From: Gambelia wislizenii
Taxonomy: Eukaryota > Chordata > Lepidosauria > Squamata > Crotaphytidae
Reading direction: 5' to 3'
Length of the DNA: 64,000 bases
NCBI GenBank assembly: GCA_030847615.1
Contig: JAUMIR010000004.1
Coordinates: forward strand, 80,321,001-80,385,000
Shown here: positions 20,758 through 33,700 of the stretch, piece by piece
Layout: each line of letters begins with the position of its first letter
Position numbering within the stretch: position 1 is the first letter of the stretch
Program-made: the position numbers and the translations under genes
The notes under the pieces: model-generated
What the model saw: the letters and a program-made list of their open reading frames with translations, nothing else
Told to the model about the DNA's origin: nothing
Database searches by the model: none

Positions 20758-23220
20758 GATTCATGTAAGTATATGACCTCTGGAAATGCTACTTTTATTT
20801 TTTTAAGGCTGCTTTTCAGACCACCTAATTCAAGTAATAAAACACATTTTGGCAGGGTGAGCGCAAGACATTCTGCTGAGGTAAAACACCAAATTGTGCC
20901 CCACCCTGCAAGTCAAGGTACATAGTACTTAGGGCTGGACAAGTTATTTTGGCAGCTAAGGCCAGAAGTCCCCTCAAAAGAATGCAATTAACCCTTATCC
21001 ATTATTAGCTGCTTGAAGAGGCCACCTCATTGTTACTCTGACTTTCATTTTACAAGACCAGCTCTATGTTTTGGTCTGCCCAAAGAAAAATGTAAGATGG
21101 GCAGAAAGGAGAAGAACATATCTCCACCTCTCTGTTTCAGAAGAGCCATGCTATGGCCTGCCCCATAAGTAATGGGCAATGCAAATGCCTCTGGAAATTT
21201 TCCATATGGCACTGATACCACACACTTTGTGTTAACATGTGGGAGCTCTACTGGAAGGAATACACACACACACACATTCAGTGTGAGTAGCACATAAGCA
21301 TAGGAACCTGCTTCACACCAAGCTGAAGCACTGGTCCATTTAACTCAATGTTGTCTTCAACAAGGATAGCCTTCCTATAATTGTGATTACATAACCATTA
21401 GTCTTTCACCCTCTGGTCATGCTGTCTGGGGCTGGTGGGAGTTGTAGCCAACACCACCTGAAAGGCTCTGGTGTGCCTCCTTGTGCCTCTCTTGAATTTC
21501 AGACATGGGCTAGGAATACCAAGGAATACCAAATATAGGATTCTCTGCACTCAAAGCCCATGCTCTATATCTAAGCTATATTTAGTATATTATACATTAC
21601 AATTTATAAGTAACAGGTTCTAGATATGTATTTCAAACAGTACTGCCTTTCCTGCAGCCACACATTCAGTGCTGCAACACTCATCAGTTAATATCAAGCA
21701 ATGAAAAAGAGAAAGAAACTACTTATCACTCCATAATATTTTTAATTTTATGTAGTAGACACAGGATTCACTATAAACTTCAACTGAAATCTCAATAGTA
21801 TAACACTACAGTCCAGTGCCAGCCTGATTATAAAACTCCAACAGGAAGCTTAGAAAAGTTTTACAAGCCCCAAAGAAATCCTCCTTATCTACATGAACTG
21901 TCTCACATGGAGTTTATTATACTATTTACAATGGATGCGGGGTGTGTGTGTGTGTCTAATCCCCACTCAACCCACCCTTAAATAAAGCAATATTGTACAA
22001 TTTAATCCATTTTGCAAGATGCACAAACTGGTAAGAGATTTTTTATTTTGAGTCACAAAACTCCAGACATTATGTGGGGGGGGGGGGCGGGAATGAAACA
22101 TCAACTCAAGTCTCCCTTTCTCTCTCCAGGAGAAACCTGCCAAAACTGTGAAGAGACAAGCATGATATACTTTGACATCTGGGACTCTCTGTTCAGTCCT
22201 CCAGAGCCAATATGAAACAGAAAAACAACACCACAATTCTCTGGTTGACATGTTTCTGTGCTAATAGACTAAAAATACATTTACTGTGCTGCATGTAGGC
22301 ATTTGGTTGTTGGAAACACATAAACCTGCACTGCTGCTGTTCATATGGAATGAAAAAAGAATTATAAGATGGAGTGAAATTAAAGTTCTGCAATGCAAAG
22401 CTCTTTCATTATTGCAAATTTTAGAGAAACAAGTCAAACCATATTAAAAAGCTCCTTACATAACAATACTGCAAATTAAACAAGTTTAGCCAATGCGTAT
22501 TTTTTAAAAAAAACCACAAGATTTTCAAGACAAAAGAAAAATAAGCATAAAAATGTGTTACTCTTTCTTTTTATAACACACAACTAAAATCCATAGTTTA
22601 TTATGCAAGTTAATTGCTCCAAGGCAAATGCATCAAGTAGAGCTCAATATTGGTTCTACCACAAGTGTTCATATGATTTTTAAAAAAATAAAACAAATAA
22701 CCTTTTACCAAAATTACCTTCAGAATATTTTCTGAAAAGAATGAAAATAAAACCCAGATTTAAGAGGAATAAGTTAATTCACATTTTCTGCCCACCTTCC
22801 ACACAGGCACATATGCTAGTATGAGATAATTGTGACCAATACCAGTTACTGAGATATCAATGCCAAACCTGACCCCTGTTCCAAAAAGTGAACACAACCA
22901 GTTCTCGCTACTGCCTTTCAAGGCAGCTGACTAGGCATGTGGAAGTACAACAAGATCCAATCTGCACCCGGTTCCAGCAATTCAGAAAGCAGCCTGGTTA
23001 GCCCAGTCTACTTCAGAGGTTGCGGATGCAGCCTCCTCTGACACTGGGAAATCAATGAATTATAAATCTCACCACCTCTGAAGTGTATGAAGTAGGAAAG
23101 CACACCAGCTTCTTCTGATAGAATGAAGTATGACTTCTGCCAAGTTTTCGACAAATAAGTATGATGTGTGCATGCAAGTGCAGCCTCCTCGGCTGGGGAT
23201 GGAGGAAGGTTCAAAAAGGA
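20758..23220. other. APOBEC2 3' flank and intergenic DNA
   Basis: It contains the presumed APOBEC2 3' UTR, a (CA)n run near 21261-21276, a (GT)n run near 21943-21954 and a G-run at 22075-22087. No exon of another gene seen. Confidence 0.5.
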
Positions 23221-23224
23221 TCTG

Positions 23225-23450
23225 CTTAGAATCACAGAGCTGGAAGAGGCCACAAGGGCCATCCAGTCCAACCACCAGCCATCCAGGAATGCACAATCAA
23301 AGCACTCTGAACAGATGGCCATCCAGTTTCTGTTTTAAAACCTCCAAAGAGGGAGACTCTACTACACTCTAAGGCAGTGTATTCCACTGTTGAGCAGCTC
23401 TTACCATCAGGAAGTTCTTCCTAATGTTTAGGTGGACTCTCTTTTCTATG
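23225..23450 (-). mobile_element. CR1 3' fragment, reverse orientation
   Basis: On the minus strand it contains the CR1 tail phrase around AGGAAGAACTTCCTGATGGT and TGGATGGCCCTTGTGGCCTC. It is more diverged than the 50.6-kb copy. Confidence 0.8.
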
Positions 23451-23870
23451 CTTATCTCTTCATGAGTTCTTTTTAGGAAACATGCATGAAAACATTCACA
23501 GACCTCTGGATTGTGCCACAGGATCTTCCTCTGTTACTCCCTGCAAAACTCTTCTCCCCAAAATATACTCTACAAGATCCCCAAATCTTCTGAAACCAAT
23601 TTTGTGAGCGTGGAATAGTCCAGACTGTTGATGGAAGCTGTCCCAGTAGTAGAAGGAACTACTCTAATCAGATATGATCCTCAGGGTTTTTTTTTTTGTT
23701 TTTTAACGTTTCTGTTCTCTGACCCCTAGATCCTTCAGGGGCACAATATACAGTTATTCAAGGAAATATTCTAACTGAATACTAAATCTACTCCACGTAC
23801 ATATTCAAGTATGCATTATGCATACAGAACCAATCTAGAAAACACTGATGACATATTACAAGATCAAGTA

Positions 23871-24131
23871 CAGTTGAACTCCTGTATCTGCTGAACCGAT
23901 ATCTATTGTTTCAGTTATCCACAGGACACAAAACAGGGACACATACCATAGTTATCCTAGAAAATGCCTAGAGGCATCCTCTCTAGACATATTCTAGGTC
24001 CTCCAACATAACTCTATGGTATATTTTTACCAGAAGTCCATTATTTTAATAGGGTTCATTGTTATCTGCAGTTTCTGGTATCTGCGGTAAGTCCAAGAAC
24101 CAAACCCCCCATGGATACGGGAGTCTGACTG
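23871..24131. mobile_element. pogo/Tigger-like MITE, 261 bp
   Basis: It belongs to the same family as the 1.9-kb copy (shared CCTAGAAAATG, CTAGGTCCTCCAA and ACTCTATGGTAT). The ends are CAGTTGAACTCCTGTATC and GGATACGGGAGTCTGACTG. The left TA is intact; the right has become CA. Confidence 0.82.
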
Positions 24132-24667
24132 CACTGCAGAAGAGAAGTCTACATTTGGCAAGATCTGGAAAAATCTCAGTTGCTCAATAATGTTGTCTAA
24201 TTCTGATTTCTCTGCTATTTTCTTATATGTGGCCTTAACAGAACTTGCCCTGAATTTAGCACAATGCCATTAGATACACTGAGCTCTTCAACATGCAAGA
24301 TTCCCCATTAATTTCAGCAGTGGAACTGGCTGTGAATAAATAAATAATGAATGTTTGAAAGGTTATTTTACTTACACAACTTTATTTCTTTTGATTGAAC
24401 GAACATACACAGCTTTAACAGCTGACCACTAAAGTGCCACACTTTTTGGCCTTAATTCTAAATTACATGATCAAATAGCAAATCTTGCTGCAACTCAAAC
24501 ACAGCAGTGCATTTTTAAAAATAGAATGTAACTGAAAACTACTACAAGTAAGAAATGTCTGGAAGAATAGAAAGGTGATGGGCTCAAGATAATGCCACCA
24601 AATTCTTCCAAATCAATTACAAGCAGATAGAGTAACAAACAAGACAACAACACAACTGTCACAAGAA

Positions 24668-24770
24668 TTAAAGAGTATAAACTGTAATATAAACATCTGT
24701 ACCCTCAAATACGTCTTCAAGCATTGTTGAAACTTTCCCCCAATCCAGGCGGTCAAGTCCACAGCCAATC
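24668..24770 (-). CDS. OARD1: OARD1 last coding exon (catalytic Asp123, stop)
   Basis: After a CTAG acceptor the exon reads [13 protein letters not shown] and ends TVYTL followed by TAA at 24670-24668. Asp123 in GCGLDRL matches the human catalytic Asp125, and the C-terminal ITVYTL is the same as in mammals. Confidence 0.94.
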
Positions 24771-27700
24771 CTAGAAAATAAAGAATCCAACTATCTTGGC
24801 CATTTTTGTTTGAGATTTACTCAAAATACAAAGGCAATACCAAAACAAATATAAATCAAACTAGCTGGACTCGGTGTACCATATGCTGTTAAAAACTCCC
24901 CCCCCAAAAAAAAACACCCAGTAGACCTCACAACAATCCTGTAAGGTAAGCAGGTGGATTTAAATTCCTTCTCTCCCTTCTCAGCATTCCATACTTTTCC
25001 CAGAATTGCAGAGAGTGACTCACTCTGTTGCCCTGCCACCACTGCCGCCATCACCACTACCACCAGTTGACTGCCTGGGTCCTGTCACAGGTGGACCGTC
25101 ACCACCACCAGTTGACAGTCTGAGTGCCAATCTAGGCCACAGGTTGAGTGACAGGAGTGCATTGTGAGGTAGAGAGGGAATTTGCATGTGGGTAGTGATT
25201 GGTTGGGTGTGGGTTGAGTGTGTTTCCTGAGCAGCCAATCAGCACACTGGGAAAGGCAACATACCCAAGAAAATTATATAAATCAAATTGTCTCAGCGTG
25301 GTCCTGTGAGTTAGGTGAAAATGTGGTTATGAAAATAGCTCCACACTTGTGTATGTGCTCACAAACTTACAATTTCTGTATTGTTGCATAGAAATATCCT
25401 CAAAACTTCCTCTTTAACACTATCATAACGTTTACTCTGGAATTCATCTCACTGATAGGACTTTCTTCCTAATAAACATAATCAGAATTATGAGCCCTAT
25501 CATACAATAGTGTTAAAGCACTATTATTCCACTTTAACTACAAAGGCAACATTCTGGGGTTTGTAGTTTAGTGAGGCCCAAGAGCTCTCTGGCTGAAAAT
25601 GCTAAATGTCCCTCCCTAAACTGCAAATCCCGAGATTCCACATAATGTTGCCATGACAGTTAAAGTGTGATAGGGTCCTCTGGCTTTAGTATCTCACTGG
25701 AAGCCATACAAATGTCCTTGCAATATGTATACAGTAGAACTGTCAACCAGGAATCAATGCCTATCATGTCTATGGTCATTATTATTTGAGCATTCCGAAT
25801 GAGTTATTTTCCAGGTCCGAAAAGTGAAGAATAAATAGACCTGTCTCTTTTGGACTTGCTGAATGTGTCTGAACATGAAGAAAAACAACATGTCTATCAC
25901 AAAGCGTTTAACAGAAACCATGGATAATAACGGCAAACATACCCAGTGATGGTGGAAGTGTATGCTTTTGATCATATTTTAGCTCCAGAGGTAAATATAA
26001 GTTTTTTTTCAAGCTGTCCAGTTAATAATAGCACACCTTTATATATGCCCATATAAAAATTTAATAGAATTTTGCAATACACGTATAAAGTTTGCTTACT
26101 TAGGCATAGAAATGTGAGTTACTCCATTTTCCACACAATGGTGTTTCATAGCTTCTAAACTCTTTTGTAGATTATCATAGGTAGGTTTATTAAAGTATTT
26201 GTTCTTGGTAATCTGAAAGAAAGTATAAGATTAAATGTGTGTTACCCACATTTTTTAACAGACTGCTTTGTACTGCAAGTTACACATTTACTCAAAAGTA
26301 AATCTAAAGGAACTCACCCCAATAAGTATTTCAGGATTGCAGCTTTATATAAGGAGCAGGTCCCACTGAATTTAGGCTAGGTCTATATTCTATTGAGCTT
26401 TGACTAGTCATGGATAGGATTTTGTTGTTAAGACTCCTACACTAGATTTGAATTTTAAAGGCTCCCAAGGCAATAAACAAATATAAAAACCACTTTTAAA
26501 AATACAAAGATGCAAGATAGGGGGGAGTAAGATCTGCAGCTTGTTTGATCTTTTGCAAAGTTTTACTGTTTTACTAATTTAGTGTTTTTAGCCCTAATGG
26601 TTTTACCTTCTGAGACTATTATTTAAAACTCCTCTACAACTCCTTTGGAAACAAAGAACTTGCTAGGGCTCTGTTTTTGAACAGAACCATACCGTACTCA
26701 AAGATTCAAAGAACTGAGAGACAAGCTACACTAAAGCCAGCAAATAACCAACTAAGGAAGAAAAATCTAAGAAGAGTTTCAAAGAAACCTAAGGAAGTTA
26801 AGAATCCAGTGAAAGGTAGAGATCAGCTAGGGCTATGAAGCTTAGGAAACAACGGCATTCCAAGGCTAATAAGGCTAATATTGACTCAGGCAACAAACCT
26901 TCTAAACAGACTAAGATAGACTCCCTTTTTGTAAATAGGCAAGCGTCTCATGTGATACAGACCGATTTAGAATTAAACAACAGGTATGCGGTTTTGGAAT
27001 CCTTGCAGGCTGAAGAACTTAGGTCTGATAATGATTGCATGGAGAATGCCACATTGGTTACTTACCGTGAATGTGCATTCTTGAGTGGAGGGAACAGGAA
27101 TTCGGCATAGTGGGAACACCTACTACTGCCCAGACGAAGCAGGAAGTACGGCCATGGTCACATGGTCATCCAAAGTTTTCTTTGTCCTTTCCCCTGACCA
27201 TGAGGCCAGTTCACTGACTAGCAGAGCCTAGAAGACCTGTGAATAAGAGAAGAATTCCACCCTGCTGTAAGGAACAGTAAAGAATGGTATTAGTAAAGTT
27301 GCAGACACAGTGAGGGGAGAATTCCTGTTCGCTCCACTCAAGAATGCACATTCACAGTAAGTAACCAATGTGGCATTCTCTGAGGGAGGAGTGAACAGGA
27401 ATTCTGCACAGTGGGATGTATCCAAGCTGATGAGAAGTTTGGGTGGGGTGTCTGCAATGCGAAGACCTTCTTAGGCCTGGAGAACCTCTTGGAGGACTCT
27501 CCTCCTGAAGGTGGCTTCTGTGGATCTAAAGTTGTCCACCTTGTAGTGGCGGATAAATGTGGAGGGGGTGCTCCACGTTGCGGCCTTACATATTTCCACT
27601 ATGGGAGCATTGGTGGAAAACACCGCTGTAGTTGCTGCCGACCGTGTGGAGTGAGCCATTACGGCTGCCGGTCTTGGGGTCTTGGTGGTGTCATACGCCA

Positions 27701-30700
27701 TCAGGATACACGCTTTGATCCATGTGGCGATGATTCTTCTTGAAGCTTTTTGCATCATAGAGGCTGGGATGAAGGAGACGAACAGTGAGTCGCAGCGCCT
27801 GAAGGAGTTGGACCTTTTGATGTAAATTTGTATGGCCATCCTGATGTTCAGTTTGTGCCAGAGGCGCTCCCTAGGGTGAGTTGCTGCTGGACAAAAGGAG
27901 GGCAGGACCAGCTCCTGCGATACGTGAAAGTGAGAAAGGACTTTAGGCTGGAAGGCCAGATCTAGCCTTAGTGTGACGGAGTCCTCGGTGAATGTACAGA
28001 GGTGCTTCCTGAAGGAAAGGGCCTCCAGTTCAGACACCCTCCGTGCCGAAGTAATGGCCACCAAAAAGGCCACTTTCAGAGTAAGGACCTGTAGGGAAAC
28101 CTTTCGTAGGGGCTCGAAGGGTGGGTACATTAGCTGTCTGAGGACCAAAGGAAGGTTCCAAGTTGGGAACCTGTGCCTGACCAGAGGGGAGATCAGAGTT
28201 GCTCCTCGTAGGAATCTTTTGATGTGAGGGTGAGAGGATAGACTTCCCCCCTTACCCAGAGACAGCACCGAGGCTAAGGCAGCCGCCTGCCTCTTGAGGG
28301 TATTGGGTCTAAGGCCTAGATCCAGACCTTTCTGAAGGAAGGCCAGGACGTGGATCAGGGATACTTGGTCCACTGGGATGGACTGGGCTTCGCGCCATCT
28401 GCTGAACACTCGCCATGTCGCGTCGTAGATTTTGTTAAGTCGCCTGTCTCCTGGAAAAAAGGAGGGTGTTTATTACTGCATCCTTGTATCTGAACTCCTT
28501 CAGGGCTTTCCTTTCAACTTCCAGGTGGTTAATTGATCCAATGTAGCCCCATCAATTGCAAACCTATACATGTCCGATCTAGAAACCACATATATTTTAA
28601 ATCCTGAACAAAACCAATATGCCAAGTTCTTCAAAATCTACACTCGTTATATTGATGATATTTTTATACTTTTTGAGGATTATACACAAGTAGAAAACTT
28701 TTTTAATTGGATAAACTCGATTAGTGAACACATAAAGTTCACGTCATTATCACTGTACTAACATACCTTTTTTAGATGTTATGGTATACATCAAGGATTC
28801 CAGAATAGCAGTAGCTAATTATAAAAAACCAACGGATAGAAATACACTACTGCATTACTCTAGTAATCATCCTAAACACCTCAGGGATAATTTACCTTAC
28901 TCACAGTTTCTGAGGTTGAAAAGAAACTCGACTGAAGAACGGCAATTTGAGGCTGCAGCTGATGTATACCAAACAGAACTCACATCTAGGGCTTATCCTC
29001 AAAGGGTTATAAAAATAGCTAAACAAAGAGCTATGGCCAAAGATAGAATATCATTGTTTGTTCACAGGCAAAAGCCTAAAAATAAAAGAATTATATCTTC
29101 CATAGTTTTTAACCAGGATGCATCACAAATCCAAAAAATCATCTATAAACATTGGCATTTGGTGGAAGACATACAGGGATGCTCAGAACCACCTCTTATT
29201 GGCCTACGAAGAAAACGCAATATCAAAGATTTTCTAGTTCACTCTGATATTCAGTCAAATATAAGAACACAACCATCTATTACTGGACACTATAAATGTG
29301 GCCATTGCTCCAGCTGTCCACAGTCCTTAAATATTAAGACCTTTATACATCCTACTACAAAAGAACAGTTTCCTTTAAAAGATTTCACAAACTGTAATTC
29401 AAAATATATTATTTACATAATAATATGTCCATGTGGACTTCTTTATATAGGATTGACTTCAAGAAATTTAAGATTAAGAATTGGCGAACATCGTAGTAAA
29501 ATTAGAACTAAATACGTGGGGTGTCCTTTAGTGGATCATTTTTTGGAGAAAAACCATGATCCTGCATCATTGAGATTCTGTGTGACTGAACAGCTACATT
29601 AGGGTTTGTTCCACAAAGACAAAGACTCAATACAGAGGTTACTTCATCAGAGAGAAGCCTATTGGATTTTCAGATTAAATTCCAGAAAACCAGGGGGACT
29701 GAACGATCATTTGGATTTTGTTAATTTTTTTATAAACGAATCCTATTTAGATTGTGCATGAAGACAGTTTTCATGAATGAATAGAGGTCCAGAACGTCTT
29801 CTCTAGTGTAGATCCATCTCTGTCTTCCAGGGTTAAGAGGTGAGAGGAATTGGGCTAAAGGTTAATTAGGGTAATAGCTTTAGGAATGAGTCATTCAGCC
29901 ATTCAATAGAGGGGATACCCATAAAAACTTCAAACAGTTACCCGCCTTACTAGCAGGGGAATGGAAAAAGAGCTGTAAAGGACAGTCTATGGAAGTACAT
30001 GGTAAGCATAGATATTTCCCTTAGAACTAGCAGTGGTGATAGACAAAAATAATTATGTGTGTTAACATTTGTTATAGATAAATCCGCATTGAGAAAGTTT
30101 AACTACGAAATGATTTACTATAATTGTCTCTGGAGGTGAATCGTCTGCGATTTCAGCTTGCTGTTAAATCACAAGTCAAGAAGCAAGCCATAAAACAGAT
30201 TAAGGGAGTGCATCTACAATTCCGTCTGCCTTAATGACCCGGAGAATTCCTGTGTGATATATGGGTTCATGATACATTCCTCCCATTGAAGTTCTTTGTA
30301 CATCATTTGGTGACAACATTATTGTGGAGTTCCAGCAAAAAGGCTTGGTGAAAACACACTGGTTGAATTCCACCAAGAGAAGATTCATTGCTGGTGGAGG
30401 TATTTACAAGGACTCAGAGAAATTGGATTGGAAGTGTCGGGACTTATTATTGTAGATGTGGTTGTTTGCTTTATACAGATGTTTTGTGGAAGTGATTGCA
30501 TGTAATATATATGTTCTGTAGATCATCATAAGTATATACAGTACGCAGATGTTTGTAAGTTATACTGTTGCATCATTGTTATAATACTTTACCTTTGAGA
30601 ACTGGGCACACAATTCCTCTTATAGTTTTGTAACACTGGTGTTGTTATTTTTGGGTTGGCGAAGATCACCTGGACAAAGACTTTTCGGAGCGATGAGACA

Positions 30701-33700
30701 GTGAAGGCATAGCCTGCTTCTTGTCCTTTGTTTCTATCAAGACGTCCTTGAGTGCCTCCTCGCCGAATAGTTTGGTACCCTTAAAAGGGGCGGTGCACAG
30801 GTGAGCTCTGGAGTGAGAGTCTGCATTCCAGTGCTTGAGCCATATGGATCTGCGGGCCAAGGCTGCTGCACCTATCAACCTGGCTGAAAAGGAGAACCTG
30901 TCCATCGAGGCGTCTGCCATCAGTTGCAGCGTGGACTTTATATGGCTGAGGCTGTCTGGGCATCAGAAGGCGTCAGAATGGCGCCTGGACCCTACCCATT
31001 CCGTGCCGTATTCCCCCCCCCATCCTGGTCCAAGGGTGGAAGGTTAGTGATCCACTCGGGCGGGAGTTGGAAGTCCTGGGGGGTGAGCCTGCTGGTGATG
31101 AGAGGAGGGAAAAGGGATCCCTGGAGAGTCGGACGCGACGCAATCTCCCCTTCCCGGGTCCCTTGTACCTCTGGAGGCCGATTGTCTCCGTTGAGCCTGG
31201 CGTCCTGGTAAGACCGATCTGTCCTGGCTCCCTGGAGATCCCTTTCCGCCGCTCCGCGCGGCTGAGAGCAGATTTGGCCATGGCTTTTCCCCGGGGCGGG
31301 CTCAGCTCGCTCAAGGAGCGGCTTGCCTGCTCGCCATCGACCAGAGCAGGCGTTCATTCCCCTGGCCTGGGACACAGAAGCCGCTGCAGACTCCTCTGCC
31401 CTGCCGTCCTTGATCCCCGGAGAGGGTTTCTTCCTGGTCCCCTTCACTATAGGGTTAAAGTACAGGAGGGAAGGGTAGGAAAAAACAAGGGAGAAGTTCC
31501 TTTTTTTTTTAAGGGGAAGGGAGTCTGGGAAGGGAAGGACAGCAAGGGAAAGCTAGAAGGTAGAGCCAAATAGCAGAGAACGAAGAGAAATTCCAGCAGT
31601 GAGTTCACTGTATCTGATCTGGGTGAAAGCAGGAAATAGAACTGGCCTCATGGTCAGGGGAAAGGACAAAGAAAACTTTGGATGACCATGTGACCATGGT
31701 CGTACTTCCTGCTTCGTCTGGGCAGTAGTAGGCGTTCCCACTATGCAGAATTCCTGTTCGCTCCTCCCTCAGAGAATGTGGGAGTCTCACTTGCCCCTTC
31801 TAGTAATGGTGGTTGCTCTGACAGATTACCAGTTTCTTCCTAACTTGGGACATTATCAAAGACTGATATTGGTCTTTGATTTCCCCCTCTGAACCTGCTT
31901 TGTTTTTTGTTAAAAAGAACTTTTTGGCCAGAAATTACAATATTCGTTGCTCTAGGGTCTTTAAGAATAATGTGATTAATAACGTTGGTGGCTTATAAGG
32001 AGGGAAAATTTGAAGGAGTAGGCCCAGGCCATTATATATCTTCAACCTGGAGTAGGCCCAACATTGTAGGTGAGCTTATTCAACTTAAAAGGGAATGGAA
32101 TCTGATGCAGGCAATAGAAAGGATAAACAATAGCCAACATTTAATGGTGGTTTCTTTTGAAACAGAGACAGTTAAACAACCAAAGGATGACACTGGTGGA
32201 CCCTCTAAAGTAGTTTCTTCTATCAAAAGACAACTTTTGGATTGCTCAGTCCAGCCATTTGAGCTATTGGAGGGTGGGAGCAAAAAGGATGATGCACTCA
32301 ATATCGACATGCCATTGCTTCCTGTCAACACTGCCCAGGCCTATACAGCACATTTGCCATCTGGTGCTTACTCCTTCCAATTAGGATGAACAAATGCTGA
32401 AGCAGTCTGTATAGCAGTCCTATTTTTAGGATGAATAAAAACCTCCTCCTTACCTGTTAAGCTTCCAAACACTTTTCAAGAGAAGCCCCATGTATAGCAC
32501 ATTAAAGTAGTCTAATTGAGAGGCATAAACTTCTGTAGCGAGATCTGCCTTCCGCTCCTGGCCACTGCAGCAACTTGGCTTTTAGGAGCAGTGCAGGCTT
32601 CGAGAGCACCCCCAAGTTATGAACTTGATCTTTCAGAAAGAGAGCAATCCCATCCAGAACAGACTGTGATCCCAATCCCAGTTTGGCTTTCCTACTGACC
32701 AGCAGCACTTCCACCTTGACTGGATTAAGCCTCAGTCTATTCACTCACATCCACTCCTTTACTGCATCCAGATGATGATTCAGTGCTACCACAGCCTCCT
32801 TGGCATCAGTTGTAAAGGAGAGATAGAGCAGAGTATCATCAGCATACTGATGGCATCCAACCCCAAAGCTCTGGGTGACCTTTCCCAGCAGCTTCATGTA
32901 GACATTGAAAAACAGGGGACAGTACTGAACCCTGTGGAACCCCACAGGCTAATGGGTCCAGGTAGTCTGTTTCATCCAAGAAAGATTGGAGTTGTGTTGC
33001 CACCACTTGCTGTAGGACCTTACTTAGAAAGGGGAGATTAGAGACGGGGGCGGGCTCTCAATGCAAGTTTTCTCAATAAGTCTTACAAATGCTTCCTTTT
33101 AGAGTGGTTGGAACACAGCCCTCTTTCAAAGAAGGGTTTACAACCTCTACAACCCAACTGGCCAGTCCTCCTCTGGCAGCTTTCATTAGCCAAGATGGGC
33201 ATTGGTCTAACAGACAAGTGGTTGGCCTCACCTCTCCAAGCAGCTTGTCGACATCATCATGTTGAACAACTTGAAACTCACCCATCAAAACCAGACAAGT
33301 ATGTGCCTCAGTAACCTCTCCAGACTCTACCTTCAATGTGGAGCCCAAGTTAGAATGAATATGAGCCATTTTCTCTACAAAGGATTTAATATTCATCACA
33401 ATGCTTTTCTGAGGCCACCTCCTCAGCAGTCTGAGGTCCAGGGTGTAATAGCTCCTTAACTTCCTGGAACAACTGCACTGGATGAGATTGAGCTGAAGTA
33501 AGAGGCAGCAACAAATCACTTCTTTGCTGCTCTCACTGCTGCAAAGTAACTTCTAAAATTGGCCTCAACCTGTGCTCAGTCAGATTCACCCTGAGACTTT
33601 CTCTGCCACTACTCTAGTTGTCTACCTGAACGCTTCATTGCCCAGAGCTTCTCAGAAAACCAAGCAGCCTGTGCCCTGATCCCAAATAAAGGACACTTGG

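Larger units (their letters stand above)
27042..31778 (-). mobile_element. DIRS-type tyrosine-recombinase retrotransposon, internally deleted, with a nested Penelope element
   Basis: DIRS elements encode a gag-like protein, reverse transcriptase/RNase H and a tyrosine recombinase, and integrate through a circular intermediate. Here, read on the minus strand, there is a left inverted repeat (31778-31639), gag-like remnants (31447-30666), then, where RT/RNase H should be, a Penelope-like insert (about 30660-28545), then an open recombinase frame (28409-27471), an internal complementary region (27416-27319) and the right inverted repeat (27212-27042). The DIRS-derived part totals only about 2.6 kb, against the roughly 5-6 kb usual for complete elements, so RT/RNase H is missing. 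It lies in an intron of OARD1. I see no target duplication, as expected for this class. Confidence 0.9.

Noticed and set aside
25020..25240. CCACC/ACC-rich stretch with a Gly-rich minus-strand frame
   Set aside because: It is simple-sequence-like, lies inside an OARD1 intron and has no splice signals matching a coding exon.
27973..28227. Plus-strand open frame opposite the DIRS recombinase
   Set aside because: It is the antisense shadow of the recombinase frame.
29762..30660. Possible hammerhead in the 3' part of the nested Penelope element
   Set aside because: I searched for CUGANGA followed by GAAA with a pairing stem II and found none. This family may carry its terminal repeat elsewhere or have lost it.
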